From NCBI RefSeq assembly GCF_900103935.1, contig NZ_FNIC01000002.1, forward strand, positions 248,001 through 312,000: a DNA stretch of 64,000 bases, written 5' to 3'. How positions within the stretch are numbered: the first letter of the stretch is position 1; each line of letters opens with the position of its first letter. The translations under genes were made by a program, and so were the position numbers. This DNA comes from Nocardioides szechwanensis. GTDB lineage: Bacteria; Actinomycetota; Actinomycetes; Propionibacteriales; Nocardioidaceae. Positions 7,594 through 19,011 of the stretch are shown piece after piece. A model generated the notes under the pieces. That model worked only from the letters and a program-made list of their open reading frames with translations. It was not told the DNA's origin and ran no database searches.

Positions 7594-7998
7594 TCACAGA
7601 GTCGCTGACGACACGAAGCGACCCACATCGATCCGGATCGCGACGCGGGCGGGGTTCTCCCGTGGTGTGCGGTAGCGGCTCGCGTAGCGCTCGCAGGCGC
7701 GGGCCACCGACGCCGGGTCGGTGACGACGATCCCCTGGCCCTCGAGGGTCGACCAGCGACCGCCGTCGACCTGGCAGGCCGCGAGCGCCCCGCCGTGCTC
7801 GAGGTTGCGCGCCTTGCGCGAGACGCCGTGGGTGATCACCCACGCGCACTGCTCCTCAGGGTCCAGCGCCACCCCGACGGGTACGACGTGCAGCCGTCCG
7901 TCGGGCCGCAGCGTGCTCAGCGTGCACAGGTGCCGCTCGCTCCAGAAGTCCAGCAGGGGTTGGGGAAACTCGTCCCAGCCGGGTCGCCACACGGTCAT
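7594..7998 (-). CDS. PPOX-class F420-dependent oxidoreductase
   Basis: 134 residues with the split beta-barrel pattern of the pyridoxamine-phosphate-oxidase-like superfamily: LCTLSTLRPDGRLHVVPVGVALD, a middle KARNLEHGGALAACQVDGGRW, and a C-terminal barrel strand ending IDVGRFV. This short actinobacterial subgroup generally binds F420 (or FMN) and reduces small electrophiles or haem-related substrates. It is encoded nine bases downstream of the mannosyltransferase and just upstream of the kinase on the same strand, so the three may share a transcript, although no functional link is obvious. Confidence 0.8.
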   Translation of the reverse strand: MTVWRPGWDEFPQPLLDFWSERHLCTLSTLRPDGRLHVVPVGVALDPEEQCAWVITHGVSRKARNLEHGGALAACQVDGGRWSTLEGQGIVVTDPASVARACERYASRYRTPRENPARVAIRIDVGRFVSSATL

Positions 7999-8007
7999 GT
8001 CAGATCC

Positions 8008-9714
8008 TCAAATCCATCGGGTGAACCAGATCCGGTCGAGCCACTCCGAACGGGTGAGCAGCTCGTTGGTGTAGATCGGCCAGAACCACGCGAAGTTGAC
8101 CAGGACCAGCACGAAGAACGAGCCGGCCACGATCACCCCCGCCGTACGCCGTGGCGAGGACGGACGGGACCGCCCGACCAGCTTGCCCATCGCCAAGGTC
8201 AGTGCCAGCACGATGAACGGCAGCGTCGCGATCGCGTAGAACAGGAAGATCGGCCGGTCGTCGTAGCGCAGCCAGGGCAGCCACGTGGACGCGGTGCCGA
8301 CGATCGCGACCCCGAAGCGCCAGTCGCGCGCGCCGATCCACATCGCCAGCCCGTAGAGCAGCGCCACGATCCCGCCCCACCAGAGCACGGGCGTGCCGAT
8401 CAGCAGCACCTGCCGCAGACAGGTGCTGCCGGCGGGCGCGTCGCAGCCCCGGGTGCCGGGCTCGATGCCGGTGTCGGCGGCGACGCCCACCGGCCGGTTG
8501 AGCAGCAGCCAGCCCAACGGCTTGGAGCCGTAGGTGTGGTCGCTGCAGTTGAGGAAGTGGGTGTGGAACGTGAACAGGTCCTGGTGGTAGCTCCACAGCG
8601 AGCGCAGCGACTGCACGCCCTCGGCGGGTCCGGTCGCGTCGGGCTCCGAGGCGGTGGGCCAGCGGTCGTCGTTGAGCACCGGTTCGTCCTCGCAGGTCGC
8701 GCCCTCCGCGACGAAGCGCGTGTACTGGCTGGACGACAGGTGCTCCTCGTACTCCCCGGCGTGCATCAGCCACCCGGTCCAGGTGCCGACGTAGACCACG
8801 AACGCGACCAGGACCAGCTGCGCGAAGGCCGGGGCGCCGTCGACCAGCGCGGAGCGGAGCACCGGCCAGCGCACGCCGAACGAGCGGCGCGCCCCGGCGC
8901 TCCAGAGCCAGACCATCGTGCCGAAGGCGGCCATCGGGAAGGCCGCGGTCCACTTGGTGCCGATCGCGAGGCCGAAGCAGACCCCGGCCAGCACCAACCA
9001 GGGCCGGAAGAGCACCGGTCGCACCGGGCCCCAGCCGGTCGCGGGCACGCCGTCGCCCGCCTCGACCGCGGCCGCCAGCCGGGCGCGGTAGTGGTCGCGG
9101 TCGGCGACCACGCAGTGCACCCCGCAGAGCAGGAAGAACGCCAGGAAGATGTCGAGCAGCGCGAGCCGGGAGAGCACGAAGTGCAGCCCGTCGAGGCTCA
9201 GCAGCAGCCCGGCGACACAGCCGAGCGCGGTCGACCCGGTGAGCCGCCGGGCCAGCCGGCACATGACCAGCACCATCAGCGCGCCGACGACCGCGGCCGA
9301 GATCCGCCAGCCGAACGGGTCCATGCCGAAGGCCTTCTCGCCCAGCGCGATCAGCCACTTGCCGACCTCGGGGTGCACAATCATGGAGGGGTCGGATTTC
9401 CACACGTCGGTGGTCTGGCCGCCCAGGATCAGCTCGTTGGCGTCGTCGACGTAGTTGCGCACGTAGCCGTGGTTCGCCATCGACCAGGCGTCCTTGGCGT
9501 AGTACGTCTCGTCGAACTCGAACTCCTTCGGCGACCCGAGGTGCCAGAGCCGCAGGAACAGCGCGAGCAGGGTGACCCCGATCGCGGCGCTCCACGCGAC
9601 CAGCGGGTCCTCGAGGCCGTCGCGCTTCCGGGACCGCTCCGGCGCCGTGGGGACGGCGAGCCCGGCGGCCGTGGTGGACAGGCCCTTGCGGGACCGCCGG
9701 TCCGGGGTCGTCAC
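8008..9714 (-). CDS. Polyprenol-phosphate-mannose--protein mannosyltransferase (GT39/PMT)
   Basis: 568 residues and many membrane helices. The family hallmark DE pair sits in the first extracytoplasmic loop (FEFDETYYAKDAWSMANHG). Further PMT features are the HPEVGKWLIALGEKAFG segment, a Trp-rich helix block, and a C-terminal catalytic-loop region (FTFHTHFLNCSDHTYGSKPLGWLL). It transfers mannose from polyprenyl-phosphate-mannose to Ser/Thr of exported proteins at the membrane outer face. The divergent position next to rsmI is conserved in mycobacteria (Rv1002c-Rv1003). The start at 9714 lies 62 bp from the rsmI start. Confidence 0.93.
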   Translation of the reverse strand: MTTPDRRSRKGLSTTAAGLAVPTAPERSRKRDGLEDPLVAWSAAIGVTLLALFLRLWHLGSPKEFEFDETYYAKDAWSMANHGYVRNYVDDANELILGGQTTDVWKSDPSMIVHPEVGKWLIALGEKAFGMDPFGWRISAAVVGALMVLVMCRLARRLTGSTALGCVAGLLLSLDGLHFVLSRLALLDIFLAFFLLCGVHCVVADRDHYRARLAAAVEAGDGVPATGWGPVRPVLFRPWLVLAGVCFGLAIGTKWTAAFPMAAFGTMVWLWSAGARRSFGVRWPVLRSALVDGAPAFAQLVLVAFVVYVGTWTGWLMHAGEYEEHLSSSQYTRFVAEGATCEDEPVLNDDRWPTASEPDATGPAEGVQSLRSLWSYHQDLFTFHTHFLNCSDHTYGSKPLGWLLLNRPVGVAADTGIEPGTRGCDAPAGSTCLRQVLLIGTPVLWWGGIVALLYGLAMWIGARDWRFGVAIVGTASTWLPWLRYDDRPIFLFYAIATLPFIVLALTLAMGKLVGRSRPSSPRRTAGVIVAGSFFVLVLVNFAWFWPIYTNELLTRSEWLDRIWFTRWI

Positions 9715-9776
9715 AGGGCCGTCTCCACGGGGCAGGACTCTACGTGCCCCTCCCGCCCCACTGACATGATCGGCGC

Positions 9777-10640
9777 GTGACGACTTCCGAGGGCGCGCCC
9801 CAGAGTGAGTACGGCGTGCTCGTGCTGGCCGCGACCCCCATCGGCCGGGTCGCCGACGCGGCCCCGCGCCTCGGCGAGGAGCTGGCGACCGCGGCTGTCG
9901 TCGCCGCCGAGGACACCCGCCGCCTCAAGCGGCTGACCACCGACCTGGGTGTCACCGTGACCGGCCGCGTCGTCTCCTACTTCGAGGGCAACGAGTCCGC
10001 CCGCACCCCCGTGCTCCTCGAGGCGCTGCTGGCCGGCGAGCGCGTGCTGCTGGTCACCGACGCCGGGATGCCCAGCGTCTCCGACCCCGGCTACCGCCTG
10101 GTGGCGGCCGCGGTGGAGGCCGGCGTCCGCGTGACCGCCGTACCGGGTCCCTCCGCCGTGCTCACCGCGCTCGCAGTCTCGGGGCTGCCGGTCGACCGCT
10201 TCTGCTTCGATGGCTTCCTGCCGCGCAAGCAGGGGGAGCGCGCCCGACGGCTCGCGGCGTTGGCGGCCGAGGAGCGCACGATGGTCTTCTTCGAGGCGCC
10301 CCACCGCACCGAGACGGCGCTGCGCGCGATGGCCGAGGCCTGGGGCGACGACCGCCTGGCCGCGGTCTGCCGGGAGCTGACCAAGACCCACGAGGAGGTA
10401 CGCCGGGGCCCGCTGGGCGAGCTGGTGGCCTGGGCCGCGGAGGGCGTGCGCGGCGAGGTGACCGTGGTCGTGGCCGGTGCCGACGGCGGGCCGAGCATCG
10501 CCGACGACGAGGCCAGCCTCCGCGCCGCCGTACAGGAGAGGGAGGATCGGGGCATGACGCGTAAGGACGCCATCGTGGAGGTCGCCCGGCTCGCCGGTCT
10601 CCCCAAACGCGAGGTCTACAACCTGGTGCACGGCCGGTGA
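9777..10640 (+). CDS. rsmI: 16S rRNA (cytidine-1402-2'-O)-methyltransferase RsmI
   Basis: 287 residues, full length. It shows the tetrapyrrole-methylase fold with RsmI signatures: VLAATPIGRVAD (N-terminal), AEDTRRLKRL, TDAGMPSVSDPGYRL, and VPGPSAVLTALAVSGLP. It uses SAM to methylate the 2'-OH of C1402 in the ribosomal P site. The start is a GTG at 9777; an ATG at 9766 opens only a four-codon frame. It begins the rightward core block, and its stop overlaps the next start (GTGA). Confidence 0.93.
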   Translation: MTTSEGAPQSEYGVLVLAATPIGRVADAAPRLGEELATAAVVAAEDTRRLKRLTTDLGVTVTGRVVSYFEGNESARTPVLLEALLAGERVLLVTDAGMPSVSDPGYRLVAAAVEAGVRVTAVPGPSAVLTALAVSGLPVDRFCFDGFLPRKQGERARRLAALAAEERTMVFFEAPHRTETALRAMAEAWGDDRLAAVCRELTKTHEEVRRGPLGELVAWAAEGVRGEVTVVVAGADGGPSIADDEASLRAAVQEREDRGMTRKDAIVEVARLAGLPKREVYNLVHGR

Positions 10641-11488
10641 GCGGACCTGTGGGTGGGCGGATCCGTTCCTACCGGCGCGACGGGTTCACGTTCGACGTCC
10701 TCGACGACGGGCCGCTCGACGGCGACGTGGTCGTGCTCCTGCACGGCTTCCCGGAGCGCGCGACCTCCTGGGGCAGCGTGGCCCCGCTGCTCCACGCGGC
10801 CGGGCTGCGCACCCTCGCCGTCGACCAGCGCGGCTACTCGCCGGGTGCCCGGCCGCGCCGCCGGCGGGACTACCGGGCGACCGAGCTGGCCGACGACGTC
10901 GCCGCCCTGGTGGAGCTGGTCGGCGGTCCCGTGCATGTCGTCGGGCACGACTGGGGGTCCTTCGTGGCCTGGGCCCTGGCCGCGCGCCGGCCCGACCTGG
11001 TCCGCACCCTCACCGCTGTCTCGGTGCCGCACCCGGCGGCGTTCGAGCGCGCGCTGCTGACGTCGAGGCAGGGCCTCAAGTCCTGGTACATGCTGCTCTT
11101 CCAGATCCCCTTCCTCGTCGAGCTGTCGGCTCGTCGCCGCGGCGGCGCGTTCGACAAGGGCCTGCGCCAGTCCGGGATGACGCCCTCGGAGATCGCCCGC
11201 TGCCGCACCGAGGTGGTGGAGTACGGCGCCCTGCGCGGTGGTCTGTCGTGGTACCGCGCCATCGTCTTCGCGGACCGGGAGCTGGCCCGCCGCCCGATCC
11301 TGGCCCCGACGACGCTGGTCTGGAGCGACGGCGACACCGCGATCGTCCGCAAGGGCGCCGAGCTGACCGCGGCGCACGTGCAGGGTCCCTACGTCTTCGT
11401 CGAGCTGCCCGGCGTCAGCCACTGGATCCCGACGCAGGCGCCGGAGCAGCTGGCGACCGCGATCCTCGACCGGGTGTGGTCGGTGTGA
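10637..11488 (+). CDS. Alpha/beta-fold hydrolase, epoxide-hydrolase-like
   Basis: 283 residues. Oxyanion motif HGFPE (about residue 36), nucleophile elbow GHDWGS with Asp105 as likely nucleophile, and a late His in GVSHWIP. An Asp nucleophile plus HGFPE and HDWG point to the epoxide-hydrolase/haloalkane-dehalogenase branch rather than to serine esterases. The substrate is unknown. The GTG start overlaps the rsmI stop by four bases and its stop overlaps the next GTG, so it is translationally coupled within the rsmI-tatD operon. Confidence 0.85.
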   Translation: MSGPVGGRIRSYRRDGFTFDVLDDGPLDGDVVVLLHGFPERATSWGSVAPLLHAAGLRTLAVDQRGYSPGARPRRRRDYRATELADDVAALVELVGGPVHVVGHDWGSFVAWALAARRPDLVRTLTAVSVPHPAAFERALLTSRQGLKSWYMLLFQIPFLVELSARRRGGAFDKGLRQSGMTPSEIARCRTEVVEYGALRGGLSWYRAIVFADRELARRPILAPTTLVWSDGDTAIVRKGAELTAAHVQGPYVFVELPGVSHWIPTQAPEQLATAILDRVWSV

Positions 11489-12339
11489 GCAGTGTGGGTA
11501 GGAGCGCCGAGCGTCCCCCGGCACCGGAGCCGTTGCCGCACCCTGTGGTCGACAACCACTGCCACCTCGACATCGACGCGCACGGAGGAGTCGGCCTCGA
11601 GCCGGCCGAGGCGATCGCCGCCGCGGCAGCCGTCGGCGTGACGAGGATCGTCCAGATCGGGTGTGACCTGCCGGGTGCGCGCTGGGCGGTGGCCGCGGCC
11701 GCCGAGCACTCCGGGCTCATCGCCGGCGTCGCGCTCCACCCCAACGAGGCTCCCCGCCTGGCCGCGACCGGGTCGCTCGACGCGGCGCTCGCGGAGATCG
11801 AGAGCCTCGCCGTGGCCCACGACAAGGTGCGCGCCGTGGGGGAGACCGGGCTCGACCACTTCCGCACCGGCGAGGATGGCCGGGCGGTCCAGGTCGAGTC
11901 GTTCCGCCGCCACATCGACCTCGCCAAGCGCCTCGACAAGACGCTCGTGATCCACGACCGCGACACCCACGACGAGGTGCTCGCCGTGCTCGACGAGGAG
12001 GGGGTGCCCGAGCGCTGGGTGATGCACTGCTTCTCCGGCGACGCGGACTTCGCCCGGCGCTGCCTCGACCGCGGCGCCCACCTCTCCTTCGCGGGCACGA
12101 TGACGTTCAAGAACGCCCAGCCGGTGCGCGACGCGCTCGCGGTCACCCCGCTCGACCGGGTGCTGGTCGAGACTGACGCGCCGTTCCTCACGCCGACGCC
12201 CTACCGCGGCCGTCCCAACGCGTCGTACCTCGTCCCGCTCACGGTGCGAGCGATGGCCGAGGTGCGCGGTGACGACCTGGAGACGCTCTGCGCGGCGCTC
12301 GACACCAACACTGAGAGGGCGTTCGGAGGCGCCTGGTGA
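11485..12339 (+). CDS. TatD-family metal-dependent hydrolase
   Basis: 284 residues, TIM-barrel amidohydrolase fold. Metal and catalytic motifs are in order: VDNHCHLD (N-terminal HxH), GETGLDHF (Glu bridge), HDRDTHDE, MHCFSGD and VETDAPF. The family has 3'-5' exonuclease or DNase activity on damaged or single-stranded DNA. The GTG at 11485 overlaps the previous stop by four bases. Its place directly before rpfB matches mycobacterial Rv1008-Rv1009. Confidence 0.92.
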   Translation: MSSVGRSAERPPAPEPLPHPVVDNHCHLDIDAHGGVGLEPAEAIAAAAAVGVTRIVQIGCDLPGARWAVAAAAEHSGLIAGVALHPNEAPRLAATGSLDAALAEIESLAVAHDKVRAVGETGLDHFRTGEDGRAVQVESFRRHIDLAKRLDKTLVIHDRDTHDEVLAVLDEEGVPERWVMHCFSGDADFARRCLDRGAHLSFAGTMTFKNAQPVRDALAVTPLDRVLVETDAPFLTPTPYRGRPNASYLVPLTVRAMAEVRGDDLETLCAALDTNTERAFGGAW

Positions 12340-13656
<1,317 letters not shown>

Positions 13657-13685
13657 CCGCGGAGCCACGAACTAGCCTGGCACCC

Positions 13686-14549
13686 ATGTCTGACACCTCC
13701 GCCGGCCCGAGGCTTCTCGGGCCGGCGGAGGTGCGTCAGCTCGCGGACCGCCTCGACCTCCGGCCCACCAAGCAGCGCGGCCAGAACTTCGTCATCGACC
13801 CCAACACCGTGCGCCGGATCGTGCGCGAGTCGGGGATCGGTCCCGACGACGTCGTGCTCGAGGTCGGCCCCGGTCTCGGGTCGCTGACCCTGGCCCTGCT
13901 CGGCGTGGCCCGCCGCGTGGTTGCGATCGAGATCGACGACAAGCTCGCGGGGCTGCTGCCCGAGACGGTGGCGACGTACGCGCCGGGGCAGGCCGACCGC
14001 TTCGAGGTCGTGCTGGCCGACGCGATGCGCGTCCAGGAGCTGCCCGGGCCGCCGCCCACCGCGTTGGTGGCCAACCTGCCCTACAACGTCTCGGTGCCCG
14101 TGCTGCTGCACCTGCTGATGCTGCTCCCGTCGCTCGAGCGCGGCCTGGTGATGGTGCAGGCCGAGGTCGCCGACCGCCTGGCCGCGTCGCCGGGCTCCAA
14201 GGTCTACGGCGTCCCGTCGGTCAAGGCCGCCTGGTACGCCGACGTACGCCGCGCGGGTGCGGTCGGGCGCAACGTCTTCTGGCCGGCGCCCAACGTCGAC
14301 TCCGGCCTGGTCTCGTGGACCCGGCGCGACCCGCCGGCGACCACCGCCACCCGCGAGCAGGTCTTCGAGGTGGTCGACCTCGCGTTCGCCCACCGCCGCA
14401 AGGTGCTCCGCGGCGCGCTGCGCGAGCTGGCCGGCTCCGCCGAGGCGGCCGCCGCCGCGCTCGAGCAGGCCGGCGTCGAGCCGATGGCACGCGGCGAGTC
14501 ACTGACCGTCGAGCAGTTCGCGCGCGTCGCGGAGGTGCTCGCGTCATGA
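13686..14549 (+). CDS. rsmA: 16S rRNA dimethyladenosine transferase RsmA (KsgA)
   Basis: 287 residues. Motifs in order: GQNFVID (RNA and SAM binding), [11 protein letters not shown] (motif I), IEIDDKL, and NLPYNVS (motif IV, catalytic Asn). It dimethylates A1518 and A1519 at the 3' end of 16S rRNA during 30S maturation. ATG 13686 lies 29 bp after rpfB, and its TGA overlaps the ispE ATG, so translation is coupled. Confidence 0.95.
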   Translation: MSDTSAGPRLLGPAEVRQLADRLDLRPTKQRGQNFVIDPNTVRRIVRESGIGPDDVVLEVGPGLGSLTLALLGVARRVVAIEIDDKLAGLLPETVATYAPGQADRFEVVLADAMRVQELPGPPPTALVANLPYNVSVPVLLHLLMLLPSLERGLVMVQAEVADRLAASPGSKVYGVPSVKAAWYADVRRAGAVGRNVFWPAPNVDSGLVSWTRRDPPATTATREQVFEVVDLAFAHRRKVLRGALRELAGSAEAAAAALEQAGVEPMARGESLTVEQFARVAEVLAS

Positions 14550-15464
14550 GCGCCTCCGCAAGCATCACCGTGCGTGCCGCCGCCAAGATCAACCTCCACC
14601 TCGGCGTCGGGGCCCCCCGCGAGGACGGTTTCCACCCGTTGACCACGGTCTACCAGGCCGTCGGCCTCTGCGACGACGTCACCGCCACCGGCGAGCTCCC
14701 CGGCTGGGACCTGCGGATGCTGGTCGCCGACCACGTCGACGCCGGGGCGATCCCGCTCGACGACACCAACATCGTGAGCCGGGCCGCGACCCTGCTGGCC
14801 GCCCACCACGACCTCCCCGTCCACGGGCAGGTCTCGGTCGAGAAGGCGATCCCGGTCGCGGGCGGCCTGGCCGGTGGCTCCGCTGACGCGGCGGCCGCCC
14901 TGGTCGCGCTCGACCGGCTGTGGGACGCCCGCACCACCGACGACGACCTGCTCGCGATCGCCGCCGAGCTGGGCAGCGACGTACCGTTCGCGCTCATCGG
15001 CGGCACCGCCCTCGGCACCGGCCGCGGTGAGCTGGTCACCCCGGTCGCCGACCACGGCACCTGGTGGTGGGTGCTCGTCCCGAGCCTCGAGGGCATGTCG
15101 ACCCCGGCCGTCTACCAGCACTTCGACAAGCTCTTCCCTGACGCCTCACCCACGCCGCCACCGGCCGACGAGCTCCTCGCCGCCGTGGCCGCGGGTGACC
15201 CGAAGGCACTCGCCCCACTGCTGCGCAACGACCTCCAGGAGCCTGCGATCGACCTCCGTCCCGACCTCGGCGTACTCATCGAACGCGGGGAGTCCGAAGG
15301 GGCGCTGCGCGGGCTGGTCAGCGGCTCCGGGCCTACCTGTGTGTTCCTGTGCGAGTCCGGCGACCACGCCCGCGACCTGGCCGGGGCGCTGCTCCGGGTC
15401 GGGCCCGAGGTCGTGCTCGTCGCCAACGGTGCCGTCGCCGGCGCCCACGTGGTCGGGGGCGACC

Positions 15465-15472
<8 letters not shown>
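14546..15472 (+). CDS. ispE: 4-diphosphocytidyl-2-C-methyl-D-erythritol kinase IspE
   Basis: 308 residues, GHMP kinase family. [10 protein letters not shown] with catalytic-loop Lys at the N terminus, the ATP loop [16 protein letters not shown], and late [11 protein letters not shown]. It phosphorylates CDP-methylerythritol in the non-mevalonate isoprenoid pathway. It overlaps rsmA by four bases and the following ABC-F gene by eight. Confidence 0.95.
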
Positions 15473-17243
<1,771 letters not shown>

Positions 17244-17252
17244 CCCGAATCT

Positions 17253-17291
17253 CACGTTGACCCGCCCGAAACTTTCGGGCGGGTCAACGTG
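17253..17291. terminator. 39-base perfect palindrome, likely bidirectional terminator (repeat copy 1)
   Basis: Nineteen-base arms (17253-17271 and 17273-17291) around a single C, followed on the + strand by ATTTTGTGT. It sits between the convergent ABC-F and MarR genes and should terminate both. The same palindrome occurs at 35507-35543. A degenerate half copy (TTTCGGGCGGGTGAAC) lies just to the right near 17303-17318. Confidence 0.75.
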
Positions 17292-17321
17292 ATTTTGTGT
17301 CAGTTTCGGGCGGGTGAACGG

Positions 17322-17816
17322 TCAGGCGTAGGGAGCGAGGAGGGTCCGGAGGAGGGACGCGAGGCGGGTCTGGTCGCGGGTGGGGAGATCGGCAAGGAGC
17401 AGGCGCTCGGCCTCGAGCAGCGCCTCGAACGCGGCGTCGACGGCGGTCTTGCCTTCGGCGGTGAGCCGCACGATGACCCCGCGCCGGTCTTCGGGGTCGG
17501 GGGAGCGCTCGACGTAGCCGCGCGCGGTCAGCCGGTCGACGCGGTTGGTCATGGTCCCGCTGGTCACCAGGGTCTCGCGCAGCAGGCGTCCCGGCGAGAG
17601 CTCGTACGGCGGTCCGGCGCGGCGCAGGGCGGCGAGCACGTCGAACTCCCAGGGCTCGATGCCGTGCGCGGTGAAGGCGTCGCGGCGGGCCAGGTCGAGG
17701 TGGCGCGCGAGGCGGCTGATCCGGCTGAAGACGGCGACCGGCTCGAGGTCGAGGTCGGAGCGCTCGCGCGCCCACGCCTCCACGAGCTCGTCGACCTCGT
17801 CCCGGATGCCAGCCAT
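17322..17816 (-). CDS. MarR-family transcriptional regulator
   Basis: 164 residues. Winged helix with recognition region LVTSGTMTNRVDRL and wing ERSPDPEDRRGVIVRLT, flanked by dimerisation helices. No Cys is present, so thiol-based (OhrR-type) sensing is excluded and a small-molecule ligand is more likely. It diverges from the methyltransferase gene, with a perfect inverted repeat in the 65-bp gap, so autoregulation and control of that gene are expected. Confidence 0.88.
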   Translation of the reverse strand: MAGIRDEVDELVEAWARERSDLDLEPVAVFSRISRLARHLDLARRDAFTAHGIEPWEFDVLAALRRAGPPYELSPGRLLRETLVTSGTMTNRVDRLTARGYVERSPDPEDRRGVIVRLTAEGKTAVDAAFEALLEAERLLLADLPTRDQTRLASLLRTLLAPYA

Positions 17817-17844
17817 GCCAAGCAGCGTAGCGGAACGTCGAGAA

Positions 17845-17860
17845 TCTTGACATCAAGATA
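17845..17860. promoter_or_regulatory. MarR-type operator ATCTTGA-N2-TCAAGAT
   Basis: Perfect 7-bp arms with a two-base spacer lie between the divergent MarR and methyltransferase starts. TATATT (17860-17865) follows directly and is a good -10 for the rightward gene, whose ATG is 16 bp further on. A bound dimer would overlap the promoter. Confidence 0.6.
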
Positions 17861-17881
17861 TATTCGTCGCAGGATGGGGCC

Positions 17882-18682
17882 ATGGCCGACACTCCGACGC
17901 CCGCTGGGCCCCGCTGGGACCCCGAGCGCTACCTGACCTACGCCGACGAGCGCGGCCGCCCGTTCGTCGAGCTCGTGGCGCGGGTTTCGGCCCAGAGCGG
18001 TGACCAGCGCCCCGAGCGCGTCGTCGACCTCGGCTGCGGCCCGGGCAACCTCACCGCGCTGCTGGCCGACCGCTGGCCCGACGCCGAGATCGTCGGGCTC
18101 GACTCCAGCCCCGAGATGATCGAGGCCGCCAGGCAGAAGGAGCCGCGCGTCGCGTTCGAGGTCGCCGACCTCCGCGAGTGGGCACCGCCCGCAGCGAGCG
18201 TCGACGTACTGGTCTCCAACGCCACCCTCCAGTGGGTGCCCGGCCACCTCGACCTGCTGCCGCGGCTGGTCGAGGCGGTCCGGCCCGGGGGCTGGCTCGC
18301 GTTCCAGGTGCCCGGCAACTTCGGCGAGCCCAGCCACACGCTGCGCGCGGAGCTCGCCGACCGGCCGCCGTACGCCGCCCACACGCGGGGGATCGCCAGC
18401 CCCGCGAGCCACGACCCCGCCGTCTACCTCGAGGCCCTCGCGGCGCTCGGGTGCGACGTCGACGCGTGGGAGACGACCTACCTCCACGTGCTCACCGGTG
18501 ACGACCCGGTCTTCGACTGGGTCTCCGGCACCGGGGCCCGCCCGACCCTGCAGGCGCTGCCCGACGACCTGCGGGCGGAGTTCGAGCGGGAGTTCAAGGC
18601 GCGGCTGCGCGAGGCCTACCCGGCTCGCGACGGACGCGTCGTGCTGCCGTTCCGCAGGGTGTTCGTGGTCGCGCACGTCTAG
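17882..18682 (+). CDS. tam: Trans-aconitate 2-methyltransferase-like SAM methyltransferase
   Basis: 266 residues. Motif I VVDLGCGPGNLTALL, acidic loop VGLDSSPEMI, and the Tam-like segments NATLQWVPGHLDLLPRL and LAFQVPGNFGEPSH. Tam methylates trans-aconitate, a spontaneous by-product of the citric acid cycle that inhibits aconitase. Length and motifs match across the whole protein. It is the first gene right of the MarR operator, so it is probably induced by whatever ligand releases MarR. Confidence 0.85.
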   Translation: MADTPTPAGPRWDPERYLTYADERGRPFVELVARVSAQSGDQRPERVVDLGCGPGNLTALLADRWPDAEIVGLDSSPEMIEAARQKEPRVAFEVADLREWAPPAASVDVLVSNATLQWVPGHLDLLPRLVEAVRPGGWLAFQVPGNFGEPSHTLRAELADRPPYAAHTRGIASPASHDPAVYLEALAALGCDVDAWETTYLHVLTGDDPVFDWVSGTGARPTLQALPDDLRAEFEREFKARLREAYPARDGRVVLPFRRVFVVAHV

Positions 18683-18735
18683 ACCTCCGCGTAACGCCTG
18701 GTCCCCGTCCCCGTTGAGGCGCCAGGGGGTGTGCC

Positions 18736-18999
18736 ATGGATCACCATTCGGCAGAGCACGTCGCGGTTGCCAACCGACTCAAGCGCGCCCAGGGCCAGCT
18801 GGCCGGGGTGCTCCGGATGATGGAGAGCGGGCGCGAGGTCCACGAGGTGCTCCACCAGCTCAAGGCGGTCTCCAGCGCCCTCGACCGTGCCGGGCTCGCG
18901 CTGATCGCCGGAGAGTGGCGCCTGGCGGCCGCCGGCGAGGACGGCCCCACCGAGGACGACCTCGAGCGCCTCGAGCGACTCTTCCTCTCGCTGGGCTGA
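18736..18999 (+). CDS. CsoR/FrmR-family (DUF156) regulator lacking sensor Cys/His
   Basis: 87 residues with the all-helical CsoR fold signature: VANRLKRAQGQLAGVLRMMESGR, then VLHQLKAVSSALDRAGLALI. In CsoR, copper binds a Cys (R-x-C-x-x-V-L) and a later His...Cys pair. Here the first position reads REVHEVL (Val for Cys) and the later ligands are lost (ALIAGEWRLA); the protein has no Cys at all. Metal, persulfide or formaldehyde sensing by the known chemistry is therefore unlikely. DNA-contacting basic residues of helix 1 and 2 (RLKR) are kept. Alone on its strand, between tam and the convergent APH-like gene. Confidence 0.8.
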   Translation: MDHHSAEHVAVANRLKRAQGQLAGVLRMMESGREVHEVLHQLKAVSSALDRAGLALIAGEWRLAAAGEDGPTEDDLERLERLFLSLG

Positions 19000-19011
19000 T
19001 CCTGGGCTGAG

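Noticed and set aside
7795..9780. 661-codon open frame antisense to the mannosyltransferase
   Set aside because: Low-complexity Arg/Gly/Asp-rich translation without any fold, wholly antisense to a clear PMT gene; a product of GC bias.
9766..9780. ATG start for rsmI
   Set aside because: It opens only four codons before a stop; GTG 9777 is the real start.
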